Assembly: GCA_002416505.1 (NCBI GenBank)
Contig: DIAM01000020.1
Location: 37,077 to 101,076, forward strand
DNA length: 64,000 nt
From: Gammaproteobacteria bacterium UBA5078
GTDB lineage: Bacteria; Pseudomonadota; Gammaproteobacteria; Pseudomonadales; Pseudohongiellaceae
Direction: 5' to 3'
In this document: positions 52,557 to 60,365 of the stretch, piece by piece
How positions within the stretch are numbered: the stretch's first letter is position 1
Layout of the letters: every line of letters begins with the position of its first letter
Notes under the pieces: generated by a model
The model's database searches: none
The model's input: only the letters and a program-made list of their open reading frames with translations
Told to the model about the DNA's origin: nothing
Position numbers and translations under genes: made by a program

Positions 52557-54671
52557 CTAGGTGGCCCGAGTCTTTTCGGGCCATTCGCGCACACTCCCTC
52601 CCTCACAGCACAGCACACGGTTCGCGATCTGCAATGGTGCCTGCCGATGCGTCACCATAATGGTCGTCACTTGCAAGGACTGGATTGCACGCAGCACTTG
52701 CTGTTCCACCTCTAAGTCTAGATTCGCCGTGGCCTCGTCTAGGAACAAGACTCGAGCAGGCTTGTAAAAAGCACGCGCTAGCAAAATGCGCTGCGCTTGC
52801 CCCGCCGACATGATTGATCCCATATCCCCCACCAGGCTGTTGTAAGCCATGGGCAAACTGTCGATGAACTCCTGTATGCCGGCCATCCGCGCGGCCCGCT
52901 CCATGCGTGGCAAATCTACAGCATCATCGTATAAGCAAATATTCTCCTGCAAAGTTCCCGATAACAACTGATCGGTCTGCAACACTCCGGCGCAGGCACT
53001 ACGAAACTGCCTGATCCCCACCCTTTGCAAGGCTTGCCCATCCACTTCCACGCAACCCTCGCTCGGAAACACCAGCCCAGCCATGAGCTTTATAAGTGTC
53101 GATTTGCCGGACCCCGATGGCCCAACTATGGCAACAATCTCTCCTGCCTCTATGCGCAGATTGACCTCGCGCAGCGCTGGCTCTGCGCTTCCCGAATACC
53201 GATAACTTAGCGCGCGCAGCTCCAACTGCCCGCGTAGCTTCAAGACCAGCGCGGGCAGATGAAAATCGGCGTACTCAACTTTCGCGCAGGTAATATCGGA
53301 CACCCGCTCCAACTGCAAACGCAGCAGACGTATTTGGACTATCTTGTCGATCAACGAGCGGATTGAGGTCGAGAAATTCGCTTTCAATGCGAGAAAGGCG
53401 GTCATGAAGCCTAGGCTAATACTGCCCTCCAGCACGAAACGAGCGGCGAGGTAGATCACCAGAATATTCTCTAACCCGGTTAGTAAACCGTAGGCCGCCT
53501 CGATCCGAATCCCGAAGCGGCTTAGCGCGACGGTGGCGTTCACCTGTTGCGCATAGTGATGTCGCCATGACCAAACTCGCTGCAGCTCTCTGCAATAGAA
53601 CTTAATAATCTCGATAGCCCGCATATTCTCCATGAGGCTGCTAGAGGCGATAGCTTCGGCCACTATCCTGCGCTCGGTGAGCGATTTAATGGGGCTGATT
53701 AGACTAAGCTTGAAGAGCGACATGAGCACTACGAAAATAAGCACTAGGCTTGCTAGAGTCGCCTCGAAATAGAATAAGACAATGAGAACCATCGATGCGA
53801 AAAGTCCATCCAACACCACGGTGATCATATCCTCCGCCAGTGTATTGCGGATTTCCCCCAGTGACGCGAACCTAGAGACCAAGTCGCCCACATGGCGTTT
53901 GCTGAAAAACTCCACCGGAAGTTTCATTAGATGGGCGAACACATTGCCCGCCATCTGAAAGCCCAATTGATTGGCAAAATACAATTGCACGGTGCTGCGC
54001 GCAAAACTCATCGCCACGGTGCAGATCATCAGCAGCCCAAAGCCAACACACAGAACCACTAGGAGATCGGTATCGTGCTTAGCAATACTCTCGTCAATCA
54101 CCAGCTGCAGATAGAATGCGGCGCCTATATTCGCCAGTTGAATCAATAGTGAGAGCAAGAACAGTTGCCCAACTGCGGCATAGAAGCCGGGGAAGCGAGA
54201 GAACAACTCCCATAGCGACGTACTCTGCTCACGTGACTCGCGAACGAAATCGCGACTCGGAATGCACTCGATCGCGATGCCCGTGAAGTGTAGGTCAAGC
54301 TCCTTGCTACTGCACTTGCGCTCTCCAAACGCGGGGTCATGAATAGTCGCCCCATTGCGATTGACGCTTTTGAGCACGACAAAATGCCCCATATCCCAAT
54401 GCAGGATCGCAGGTAGCGCGATCTTGCTCAGCTCCTTCGGCTCTAGCCGTAACGCTCGCGTCTGCAGTTTGAGAGCACTCGCCACCCCGAGTATGTCACC
54501 TAAGCAAGCGCCGCGAACTGAGACAGGAAAATCCTGACGCAGACCATTGAGGTTCACGCGAGTGCCATAGTAGGTGGCAATCATCGCTAGGCAGGCGAGG
54601 CCGCATTCGGAGCGCTCCGCTTGTACGATGATGGGGAGTCTATGGGCAGCGGCAAACAGCGCAGAGATCAC
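52557..54671 (-). CDS. Peptidase-containing ABC transporter (C39 domain, CvaB/RaxB-like)
   Basis: A 704-residue inner-membrane exporter. The C39 cysteine peptidase domain (residues 1-130) has an intact active site: Q17 and C23 (QAERSECGLAC), H96 (DMGHFVVLK) and D112 (HDPAFG). Six helices follow, then the ATPase: Walker A GPSGSGKSTLIKL, a signature read as MSAGQAQRILLAR instead of LSGGQ, Walker B VLFLDEATANLD and the His switch VTHRQ. It should cut a leader peptide at a double-glycine-type site and export the rest. It overlaps the HlyD gene by 4 bp. No typical precursor gene is nearby. Confidence 0.93.
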   Translation of the reverse strand: MISALFAAAHRLPIIVQAERSECGLACLAMIATYYGTRVNLNGLRQDFPVSVRGACLGDILGVASALKLQTRALRLEPKELSKIALPAILHWDMGHFVVLKSVNRNGATIHDPAFGERKCSSKELDLHFTGIAIECIPSRDFVRESREQSTSLWELFSRFPGFYAAVGQLFLLSLLIQLANIGAAFYLQLVIDESIAKHDTDLLVVLCVGFGLLMICTVAMSFARSTVQLYFANQLGFQMAGNVFAHLMKLPVEFFSKRHVGDLVSRFASLGEIRNTLAEDMITVVLDGLFASMVLIVLFYFEATLASLVLIFVVLMSLFKLSLISPIKSLTERRIVAEAIASSSLMENMRAIEIIKFYCRELQRVWSWRHHYAQQVNATVALSRFGIRIEAAYGLLTGLENILVIYLAARFVLEGSISLGFMTAFLALKANFSTSIRSLIDKIVQIRLLRLQLERVSDITCAKVEYADFHLPALVLKLRGQLELRALSYRYSGSAEPALREVNLRIEAGEIVAIVGPSGSGKSTLIKLMAGLVFPSEGCVEVDGQALQRVGIRQFRSACAGVLQTDQLLSGTLQENICLYDDAVDLPRMERAARMAGIQEFIDSLPMAYNSLVGDMGSIMSAGQAQRILLARAFYKPARVLFLDEATANLDLEVEQQVLRAIQSLQVTTIMVTHRQAPLQIANRVLCCEGGSVREWPEKTRAT
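52562..52583. terminator. Hairpin at the end of convergent genes
   Basis: TGGCCCGA and TCGGGCCA arms with a six-base loop lie 14 bp after the carbonic anhydrase stop, inside the last codons of the ABC transporter gene. It could end the carbonic anhydrase transcript, though no T-run follows. Confidence 0.3.
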
Positions 54672-55912
54672 ACCCGGCTCCGCAGGCGCTGCAAGGGTGA
54701 GAGCAGGCGCTGTAGCAAGGATTGCCGGCCGGTCACGACATAAGCGGAGAATTGCATCCCCGAACGAAAACTCAAGACAGCATTGCTCGCCTCGAAGGAT
54801 AGATCGGGAGTGGCGCGCACTAGGTAGATAGGCTCGCGCACATCGACAGGAAAGACATGCTCTCGTGGGTCGAGTACGGTATCGGCCACCCTCTCTACTC
54901 GCGCCGGAAAATACCCATAAATTTTTACCGGGTAGGCATCGTAGGCGATTAGTATCTGCTGCGCTTCGGCCAGTAGGCCGAGGGAGCGCGACGGCACATA
55001 GAGCAGAGCCTGCATGTCGACATCGACGGGCACAAGCGTAAGAAATGGGACACGCGGGTCTACCGAGGCACCTAGCGCAGCGAGCAGATTACTCACTATG
55101 CCGTCACCGGGCGCGGTGAGACTAAAGGCCTCGCTCACTTCGAGTTCGTTTCTTCTTGCGCGCAATTGCGCGAGAAGCTTGTCGGCCTCCAGAACCTGAG
55201 CCTGCCGTGCAAAGGGCTCCTGATCGAGCTTTTGACGCAGGCCTAGCATTGCGACAGAGGCAGAATCGATTTGCGCCTGCACGCCATGCATTGTCTGTTC
55301 GAGCGAGTACAGCGCATCTAGGGCGCGATCGTGCTGAGCGCTCGCCGCCTGCCCAAGGCTGAGCAAGTGCGCTTGACGTTGCACGTCTCGCTCGCCCAAT
55401 GCATGGCGTTTCTCCACTATATGCAACTGCGCTAGCATCGCCTCCAACTCTTCTTCTCGCGCTCGAATCTGGGCCGTAATTTGTTCTGTGTTGAGTTTGG
55501 ACTGCTGCACTAGCAAGGCCCTGTGACGGACCTGCTGAGCGATCTGAACATCGAATTGGCTGAGTGAGTAATCTAGTGCGGCATTACCTGCAGAGTCGAA
55601 GGATGAACGCGCTATACGCGCCAACACCTGGCCCTTGCGAACCGCTTCGCCCTCGGTCACTAGAATCTCGCTAACGGTACCTGCGGCGGGGCTAAACACC
55701 TTCATTGCACCTGACTTGGGGTCGAGGTGCCCTCTTACCATCTCGGTTTGCTGAAGCGGCGCCATCACAGCGAAAACGCCGAAGCACAACACCACGAGCA
55801 GCAAGGCCATTACGAATACTTTTAACTGAATGGGTTGGTAGAAAATCTTCTCGCCGAAACGAGAGTCGTCGTGAAAGCGGGCCACTTCTTGGCGGAATAG
55901 GAATTCACTCAT
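54668..55912 (-). CDS. HlyD/CvaA-type periplasmic adaptor of the peptide exporter
   Basis: A 414-residue membrane-fusion protein. One N-terminal helix (VFVMALLLVVLCFGVFAVMA, about residues 32-52) is followed by a biotinyl-lipoyl-like half (VSEILVTEGEAVRKGQVLAR), a long alpha-helical hairpin (about 115-225) and a C-terminal barrel. It links the inner-membrane ABC transporter to an outer-membrane channel such as TolC, whose gene is not in this window. Its end overlaps the transporter start by 4 bp. Its start overlaps the stop of a 25-codon frame by 8 bp. Confidence 0.92.
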   Translation of the reverse strand: MSEFLFRQEVARFHDDSRFGEKIFYQPIQLKVFVMALLLVVLCFGVFAVMAPLQQTEMVRGHLDPKSGAMKVFSPAAGTVSEILVTEGEAVRKGQVLARIARSSFDSAGNAALDYSLSQFDVQIAQQVRHRALLVQQSKLNTEQITAQIRAREEELEAMLAQLHIVEKRHALGERDVQRQAHLLSLGQAASAQHDRALDALYSLEQTMHGVQAQIDSASVAMLGLRQKLDQEPFARQAQVLEADKLLAQLRARRNELEVSEAFSLTAPGDGIVSNLLAALGASVDPRVPFLTLVPVDVDMQALLYVPSRSLGLLAEAQQILIAYDAYPVKIYGYFPARVERVADTVLDPREHVFPVDVREPIYLVRATPDLSFEASNAVLSFRSGMQFSAYVVTGRQSLLQRLLSPLQRLRSRV

Positions 55913-55982
55913 GGCACTGGCCTCGTGCCGATTTCAACGCCACGCCATAAGTGTACAGATACGTCACGACTCCCTGTGCCAT
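55905..55982 (-). CDS. 25-residue open frame upstream of the peptide exporter
   Basis: A 25-codon frame starting MAQGVV and ending GQCHE. TAGGAGGA (55989-55996 on the plus strand) lies 6 bases upstream of the ATG at 55982, a much stronger Shine-Dalgarno than that of the HlyD gene. Its TGA overlaps the HlyD start by 8 bp, which points to translational coupling. It has one Cys and three Tyr but no double-Gly motif and no recognised family. It may be a leader for coupling or a very short secreted peptide; either is inference. Confidence 0.5.
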   Translation of the reverse strand: MAQGVVTYLYTYGVALKSARGQCHE

Positions 55983-56017
55983 CACCAGTCCTCCTACCCG
56001 AATCCCTGAGTAAATTG

Positions 56018-56046
56018 ACTATAGGTATAGCTTGCGAAGTCGTCAA
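56018..56046 (-). promoter_or_regulatory. Sigma-70 promoter of the peptide-export operon
   Basis: TTGACG (plus-strand 56041-56046) and TATAGT (plus-strand 56018-56023) are separated by exactly 17 bp on the minus strand. This is close to the sigma-70 consensus. Transcription should begin near 56010, about 28 bases before the ATG of the 25-codon frame. Confidence 0.65.
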
Positions 56047-56079
56047 ACCGGGGTAAATAGAACCCGAATATTGCGATCA

Positions 56080-56116
56080 CTAATGCACTGCGCGCAGTTT
56101 ACGCACAGCGCATTAG
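56080..56116. terminator. Hairpin after the DUF6265 gene
   Basis: Fifteen-base arms starting CTAATGCACTG and ending GCGCATTAG pair with two mismatches, both able to pair as G-U in one transcript. The loop is seven bases. It lies 10 bp after the DUF6265 stop codon and before the exporter promoter, so it may insulate the two. No T-run follows in that direction. Confidence 0.45.
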
Positions 56117-56125
56117 AGTAAAAAA

Positions 56126-56620
56126 TTAGTTCCAGATGCTGCGCGACTGCAAGGGGATGTCGATCTTATTACCACTGGCCTGCTCCACGTGAATAGTGAA
56201 GGTGTCGCCAGCCTTGGTGTAACCCAGCGTCTTCATGCCGCCGTCCGATACCGCCTTGAAATGCACGTGATTGTCGCGAATCGCCATTAGCTCCATCTTC
56301 TGGGGCGAGGGCGTGCGCGGCACGAAGCCCGGGTCGAATTGCTGAATATGCAGCACTAGAGAGCCGTCCATCTCCTCGATCGTAATCATCTCGAACATGC
56401 CCGTCTTGCCGGCACCGGTGGAGCGCACCATCGCGGCGATGCTCGCGCCTTCGGCCTTGATCCAGTTCTCTTCTAGTTGATTCGGGCCAAGAGCGCCCGC
56501 GTAGTTACCGGTCATCCAGGCCAGATCGTCGATCGTGGCGGCTGGGCCTGCCGCGAGTGCGGCAAGCGAGGTTAGGGACAAGATGCTGGCTGCGAGTATT
56601 GTTCGTATTGTTGGGCGCAT
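56126..56620 (-). CDS. DUF6265 family exported protein
   Basis: A 164-residue protein with a Sec signal peptide (MRPTIRTILAASIL to about ALAA). The mature domain has the DUF6265 pattern: IDDLAWMTGNYAGALGPNQL, EENWIKAEGASIAAMVRST and FEMITIEEMDGSLVLHIQQF. It is a small beta-barrel-like fold resembling lipocalin/THAP4-type domains. It is predicted periplasmic with no known ligand. The ATG at 56620 is chosen for its signal peptide. It lies upstream of the exporter operon but is probably separate. Confidence 0.8.
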   Translation of the reverse strand: MRPTIRTILAASILSLTSLAALAAGPAATIDDLAWMTGNYAGALGPNQLEENWIKAEGASIAAMVRSTGAGKTGMFEMITIEEMDGSLVLHIQQFDPGFVPRTPSPQKMELMAIRDNHVHFKAVSDGGMKTLGYTKAGDTFTIHVEQASGNKIDIPLQSRSIWN

Positions 56621-56804
56621 TGCGTTCTCCACAGGAATTGGGCTGAGCATTTGGTAAATGGTCTCTAGAGCTTAGCACCACAACGGCGGGAGTAAGAAGC
56701 CCAAATGCGCTCAGCCCCCATTCTCGACCGAGCAGTTGCGCGCTACCGGAGGTCTTGGGGTATCATCCCCACCATCATTTGACTCAAACCAGCAGGAACG
56801 CCTT

Positions 56805-57824
56805 ATGAACTATCGATATATCGGCACGAGCGGCCTACGCGTCAGCCCCATCTGTATGGGCACCATGAGTTTTGGTACATGGAGCGATGAGAAGGAATCC
56901 TTCCGCATCCTCGACAAAGCCTATGAGCGCGGCATCAACTTCTACGACACCGCCGAGGTCTACCCCGTACCGCCTACCGCAGAGCTCGCCGGGCTCACGG
57001 AAACCATTTTCGGCAAATGGATCAAGAAGAAGAATCGCGACTCGCTGATTATCGCGACTAAGGTGGCCGGTGCGGCATCGGGCTGGTTTGTGCCGCCGAT
57101 CCGCAGTGGCTCCACCTCTATCGACCGTCACCATATCGAGAGAGCGGTAGAGGGCAGCCTGAAGCGCATGGGTCTGGATTACATCGACCTGTATCAGGTG
57201 CATTGGCCTGACATGATCGTGCCCATGGAAGAGTCTATGGCCGCGCTAGACCGCTTGGTGGAGTCCGGCAAGGTGCGCTACATCGGCACCTCGAACGAGA
57301 ACGCCTACGGCCTGACCAAGTCCAATACCATCGCCCACTACGAGGGCTATGCGCGCTTCCAGTCGATACAGAACAACTTCTCCCTGCTGCACCGCCGCTT
57401 CCTCGATGAGCTCGCCACGGTGTGTCGCCGCGAGAAGGTATCACTGCTGCCCTACTCCCCCATCGGCGGCGGCATGCTCAGTGGCAAATACAATCAGAAA
57501 GAGGTTCCGGCCCGCAGCCGCTTCGGCGAATACCTGCAGTTGCCAACCGCCCGCCAACGCGCCATGGCGGATCGCTTCCTCAATAAGGGCACGCTGGATT
57601 CCACGGCGCGCTATATCGAGATCGCCAAGGAAGCGGGCATGACCCCCACCACACTGGCGACCGCCTGGAGCATGAATTTCGACTTCGTGGCGTCTACCAT
57701 CATCGGCGCGCGAGACGCGGTGCAGCTAGACGACTCTCTGGCCGCGCTAGATATCACGCTCAGTGATGAGGTGATGAGTGCCTGCGAGGCGGTGCACAAG
57801 GATATCCCCTACCCGATGGGCTAG
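56805..57824 (+). CDS. Aldo/keto reductase
   Basis: A 339-residue cytoplasmic TIM-barrel oxidoreductase. Catalytic tetrad: Asp and Tyr in NFYDTAEVYP, Lys in IIATKVAG and His in YQVHWPD. NADPH-binding residues are near STIIGARDAVQLDDSLAAL. It is of the YajO/Tas-like subgroup (MNYRYIGTSGLRVSPICMGT). The substrate is unknown. The ATG at 56805 is chosen for the family N-terminus and a nearby AGGAA. Confidence 0.93.
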   Translation: MNYRYIGTSGLRVSPICMGTMSFGTWSDEKESFRILDKAYERGINFYDTAEVYPVPPTAELAGLTETIFGKWIKKKNRDSLIIATKVAGAASGWFVPPIRSGSTSIDRHHIERAVEGSLKRMGLDYIDLYQVHWPDMIVPMEESMAALDRLVESGKVRYIGTSNENAYGLTKSNTIAHYEGYARFQSIQNNFSLLHRRFLDELATVCRREKVSLLPYSPIGGGMLSGKYNQKEVPARSRFGEYLQLPTARQRAMADRFLNKGTLDSTARYIEIAKEAGMTPTTLATAWSMNFDFVASTIIGARDAVQLDDSLAALDITLSDEVMSACEAVHKDIPYPMG

Positions 57825-57834
57825 GCTCGAAGCA

Positions 57835-57868
57835 AGGCTGTGCGCGCCGGGTTGGCCGCGCACAGCCT
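57835..57868. terminator. Bidirectional terminator between convergent genes
   Basis: A perfect 12-bp stem, AGGCTGTGCGCG and CGCGCACAGCCT, with a 10-base loop, lies between the aldo/keto reductase and MarC stop codons. It is likely to end transcripts from both sides, although no T-run is present. Confidence 0.65.
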
Positions 57869-57870
57869 GC

Positions 57871-58470
57871 TTAGGCGGCCATGAAGTTCTTGATGCCGGT
57901 AAACATGATCTGGGCGGCGAGCGCGGCCAAGATGATGCCGGTGATTTTGGAGATAATGGCCAGCCCCTGTTTACCGACTGACTTCTCGATGAGATTAGAG
58001 AAATACAGCATCACGCCAATGGCGACAATCGAGCAGGTCATCGCCGTAGCCTCGAGGAAGAACTCCCCCAAGGTGTCGTTATCTGCCACCATCACCAATA
58101 GCACACCTATCGTGGCTGGGCCCACGGTGATCGGCAATGCCAAGGGCACCACCGCCAGTTCTGAGAGTTTGTAATCCGCCAACTTCTGCCCTTCTTTGTT
58201 GCCGTTGACCAAGCCCACAGCGGAGAGAAACAACAGGGCGCCGGCGCCGATGCGAAAGGCATCGAGCGTAACGCCGAAGATCGCGAAGATATAGCGCCCG
58301 AAGAACATCAACACTAGGCTGATCACGATGACAGAGAAGGTCACGCGTATCGCTAAGCCACGCTTCTCTTCGAGGCTGGCCTCGTGGGTGACGGTCATGA
58401 ACACCGACAACACGAAGAACGGCGTCATCACGAAATACATCTTCAAAAATGTGGCGATAAAAAAATCCAT
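57871..58470 (-). CDS. MarC family membrane protein
   Basis: A 199-residue inner-membrane protein with six helices. MDFFIATFLKMYFVMTPFFV at the start, GPATIGVLLVMVAD and ISKITGIILAALAAQIMFTG at the end are typical. MarC proteins were first named for antibiotic resistance but no transport function has been proven. The ATG at 58470 is chosen for the family N-terminus. The gene converges on the aldo/keto reductase with a strong hairpin between them. Confidence 0.9.
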   Translation of the reverse strand: MDFFIATFLKMYFVMTPFFVLSVFMTVTHEASLEEKRGLAIRVTFSVIVISLVLMFFGRYIFAIFGVTLDAFRIGAGALLFLSAVGLVNGNKEGQKLADYKLSELAVVPLALPITVGPATIGVLLVMVADNDTLGEFFLEATAMTCSIVAIGVMLYFSNLIEKSVGKQGLAIISKITGIILAALAAQIMFTGIKNFMAA

Positions 58471-58642
58471 GATTTCCCTGCACTTTGGAGGCGAATTAGC
58501 GGCGCATAGTAACACTGCATGTCAAACTTGTACGCCCATGCAGGCGTTTTTAGAGTCAGTTTAGAAGACATCCACCGGTATTGCTGAGTATATTGAGCCA
58601 CTTTGCATTCGAGCCGCCGCCCAACTTTACAGAGGAACAACT

Positions 58643-59074
58643 ATGGCAATCTGGACACGCCCCATCGATCTCACCATTGCCAACGCCAATAGCCTCAACA
58701 CCGCCGTGGCAAACCTAGGCATCGAGATTACCGAGATTGGTGACGACTTCCTGCGTGGTCGCATGCCAGTGGACTCGCGCACGGTGCAGCCTCGCGGCAT
58801 TCTTCATGGCGGTGCCTCGGTGCTCTTGGCCGAGACTCTCGGCAGCTTCGCAGCGAATTTCTGCCTGCGCAGCCCCAATCAACATGCGGTGGGCCTAGAG
58901 ATCAACGCCAACCATTTGCGCCCCGTGGCCTCGGGCTGGGTAACGGGCACGGCGCGCCCTATTCATATCGGCGGCAGCACGCAGGTGTGGGAGATTCGCA
59001 TAGAGAATGCCGAGGGCAAGATCTCTTGTATCTCGCGCCTCACCATGGCGGTGATCCAAGACGGCAGCGCGTAG
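58643..59074 (+). CDS. Hotdog-fold thioesterase (YdiI/MenI-like)
   Basis: A 143-residue cytoplasmic thioesterase of the PaaI/YdiI group. MPVDSRTVQPRGILHGGASV holds the HGG motif and VLLAETLGSFAAN the catalytic acid (Glu). VGLEINANHLRPVASGWVTG and STQVWEIRIENAEGKISCIS complete the fold. It hydrolyses acyl-CoA such as DHNA-CoA or benzoyl-CoA in relatives; here the substrate is not shown. AGAGGAA lies 7 bases before the ATG. Confidence 0.92.
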   Translation: MAIWTRPIDLTIANANSLNTAVANLGIEITEIGDDFLRGRMPVDSRTVQPRGILHGGASVLLAETLGSFAANFCLRSPNQHAVGLEINANHLRPVASGWVTGTARPIHIGGSTQVWEIRIENAEGKISCISRLTMAVIQDGSA

Positions 59075-59195
59075 GTCCCTGGGAATTGAGGCTTTTAAAA
59101 CGGAAGGCCGGTGTTACAATCTGCGTTCCAAAAAGCAGTGCGAGTCGCCTAGGACATGCCACGACTAGAATAATCACAAGAGCAGGACAAAGCCT

Positions 59196-60362
59196 ATGAA
59201 CACGCTAATCAGAACAAGCCTCATGGTGTTGAGTACCGTCTGCGCGGTCTCCCTCGCCCATGCCGAGAAGACCCGTATCATCAACGGTAAATCCGCCCAC
59301 ATCACCAGCTATCCTTGGTTAGCGAGTCTCTATATTGGCAGCCAAAGCGACCCGAATAATGGGGGCGGCTGCGGCGGCAGCCTGATCGCTTCGCGCTGGG
59401 TGCTCACCGCGGCGCACTGTTTCCTGAACGAGGCCGGCGATCAGGTCGCCACGGGCACCGCTGCCCGCACCACCGTGACGCTCAATAGCAGCAACATCAA
59501 TGAGAACATCTCTGGCAACGCGGTAGTCGCGGACGTCTCGCGTGTCATCGTTCACCCCAGCTACAACCCCAACACCGCCACCAGTGCCAATTCCAACGAT
59601 TTCGATATCGCACTGGTCGAACTCAGCGCGGCGGTCAACATCACCCCCGTGCGCCTGTTCACAGGTGACGTGCCCAGCAGCGTGCCTGTCATCGTGGCCG
59701 GCTGGGGCGCCACCGTGGGCGATGGCAGCAGCACATCCGACGACCTGTTGGCCACGCAGTTGCTCACCAGCAAAGCCTCCGCATGCAGCGTCGCCCATGG
59801 CGAGTTGATCACGAGTAATATGTTCTGTGCTGGGGGCTATACGGATACCGACAGCTCGGACACCTGCCAGGGCGACAGCGGTGGTCCCCTGTTTATCCGC
59901 CTGCATCAAGGCGCGTTGCAACTGGGCATCACCAGCTTCGGCGGTAGCGATAGCGCCGGATGTGGCACGCCGGGTTCGCCCGGCGTATACGCAAACATAG
60001 GGCAATTATATGGCTTCATTAGCACTCACGTGAGCGACGCGAATACGCTAAGCTCTATCGCAGAGGCCAATACCGCCTTCAATCGCTACGACGGCGCCAG
60101 CGACTCGGTCATCATCCCCAAAGTGTATGGCGGTGGCGTGAACTACTCGGTCACCTTGCAGCACAACGGCAATTATAATTTCTCACTTAGCGCCGCCACG
60201 GAAAACAACTCTGACAATATGGATTCCGTGCCCGCCTACTTCGATGCGGCAGCCAATGTCCTCGTGCTGCCATTAGTGCGAGTGGGTGCCGACACGTTCA
60301 ATGTGCGCCTGAAGCATTTGGGTGACTTCAATTTCACGCTGGAATCCGCCGACGCCCCATAA
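59196..60362 (+). CDS. Trypsin-like serine protease with C-terminal tandem repeat
   Basis: A 388-residue exported S1 protease. The signal peptide ends near SLAHA; mature IINGKSAHITSYPW is the trypsin N-terminus after R28. The triad is H74 (LTAAHCF), D137 (NDFDIALVEL) and S228 (GDSGGPLF). After the protease domain (about to residue 285) come two 35-residue repeats: one at about 303-337 (VNYSVTLQHNGNYNFSLS) and one at about 354-386 (FNVRLKHLGDFNFTLES). The repeats probably form a beta-sandwich for binding or secretion. The protease acts outside the cytoplasm. Confidence 0.92.
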   Translation: MNTLIRTSLMVLSTVCAVSLAHAEKTRIINGKSAHITSYPWLASLYIGSQSDPNNGGGCGGSLIASRWVLTAAHCFLNEAGDQVATGTAARTTVTLNSSNINENISGNAVVADVSRVIVHPSYNPNTATSANSNDFDIALVELSAAVNITPVRLFTGDVPSSVPVIVAGWGATVGDGSSTSDDLLATQLLTSKASACSVAHGELITSNMFCAGGYTDTDSSDTCQGDSGGPLFIRLHQGALQLGITSFGGSDSAGCGTPGSPGVYANIGQLYGFISTHVSDANTLSSIAEANTAFNRYDGASDSVIIPKVYGGGVNYSVTLQHNGNYNFSLSAATENNSDNMDSVPAYFDAAANVLVLPLVRVGADTFNVRLKHLGDFNFTLESADAP

Positions 60363-60365
60363 GCA

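Noticed and set aside
59319..60005. A 228-codon open frame opposite the protease gene
   Set aside because: Antisense of the S1 protease domain; no Shine-Dalgarno and low-complexity Ala/Gly content.
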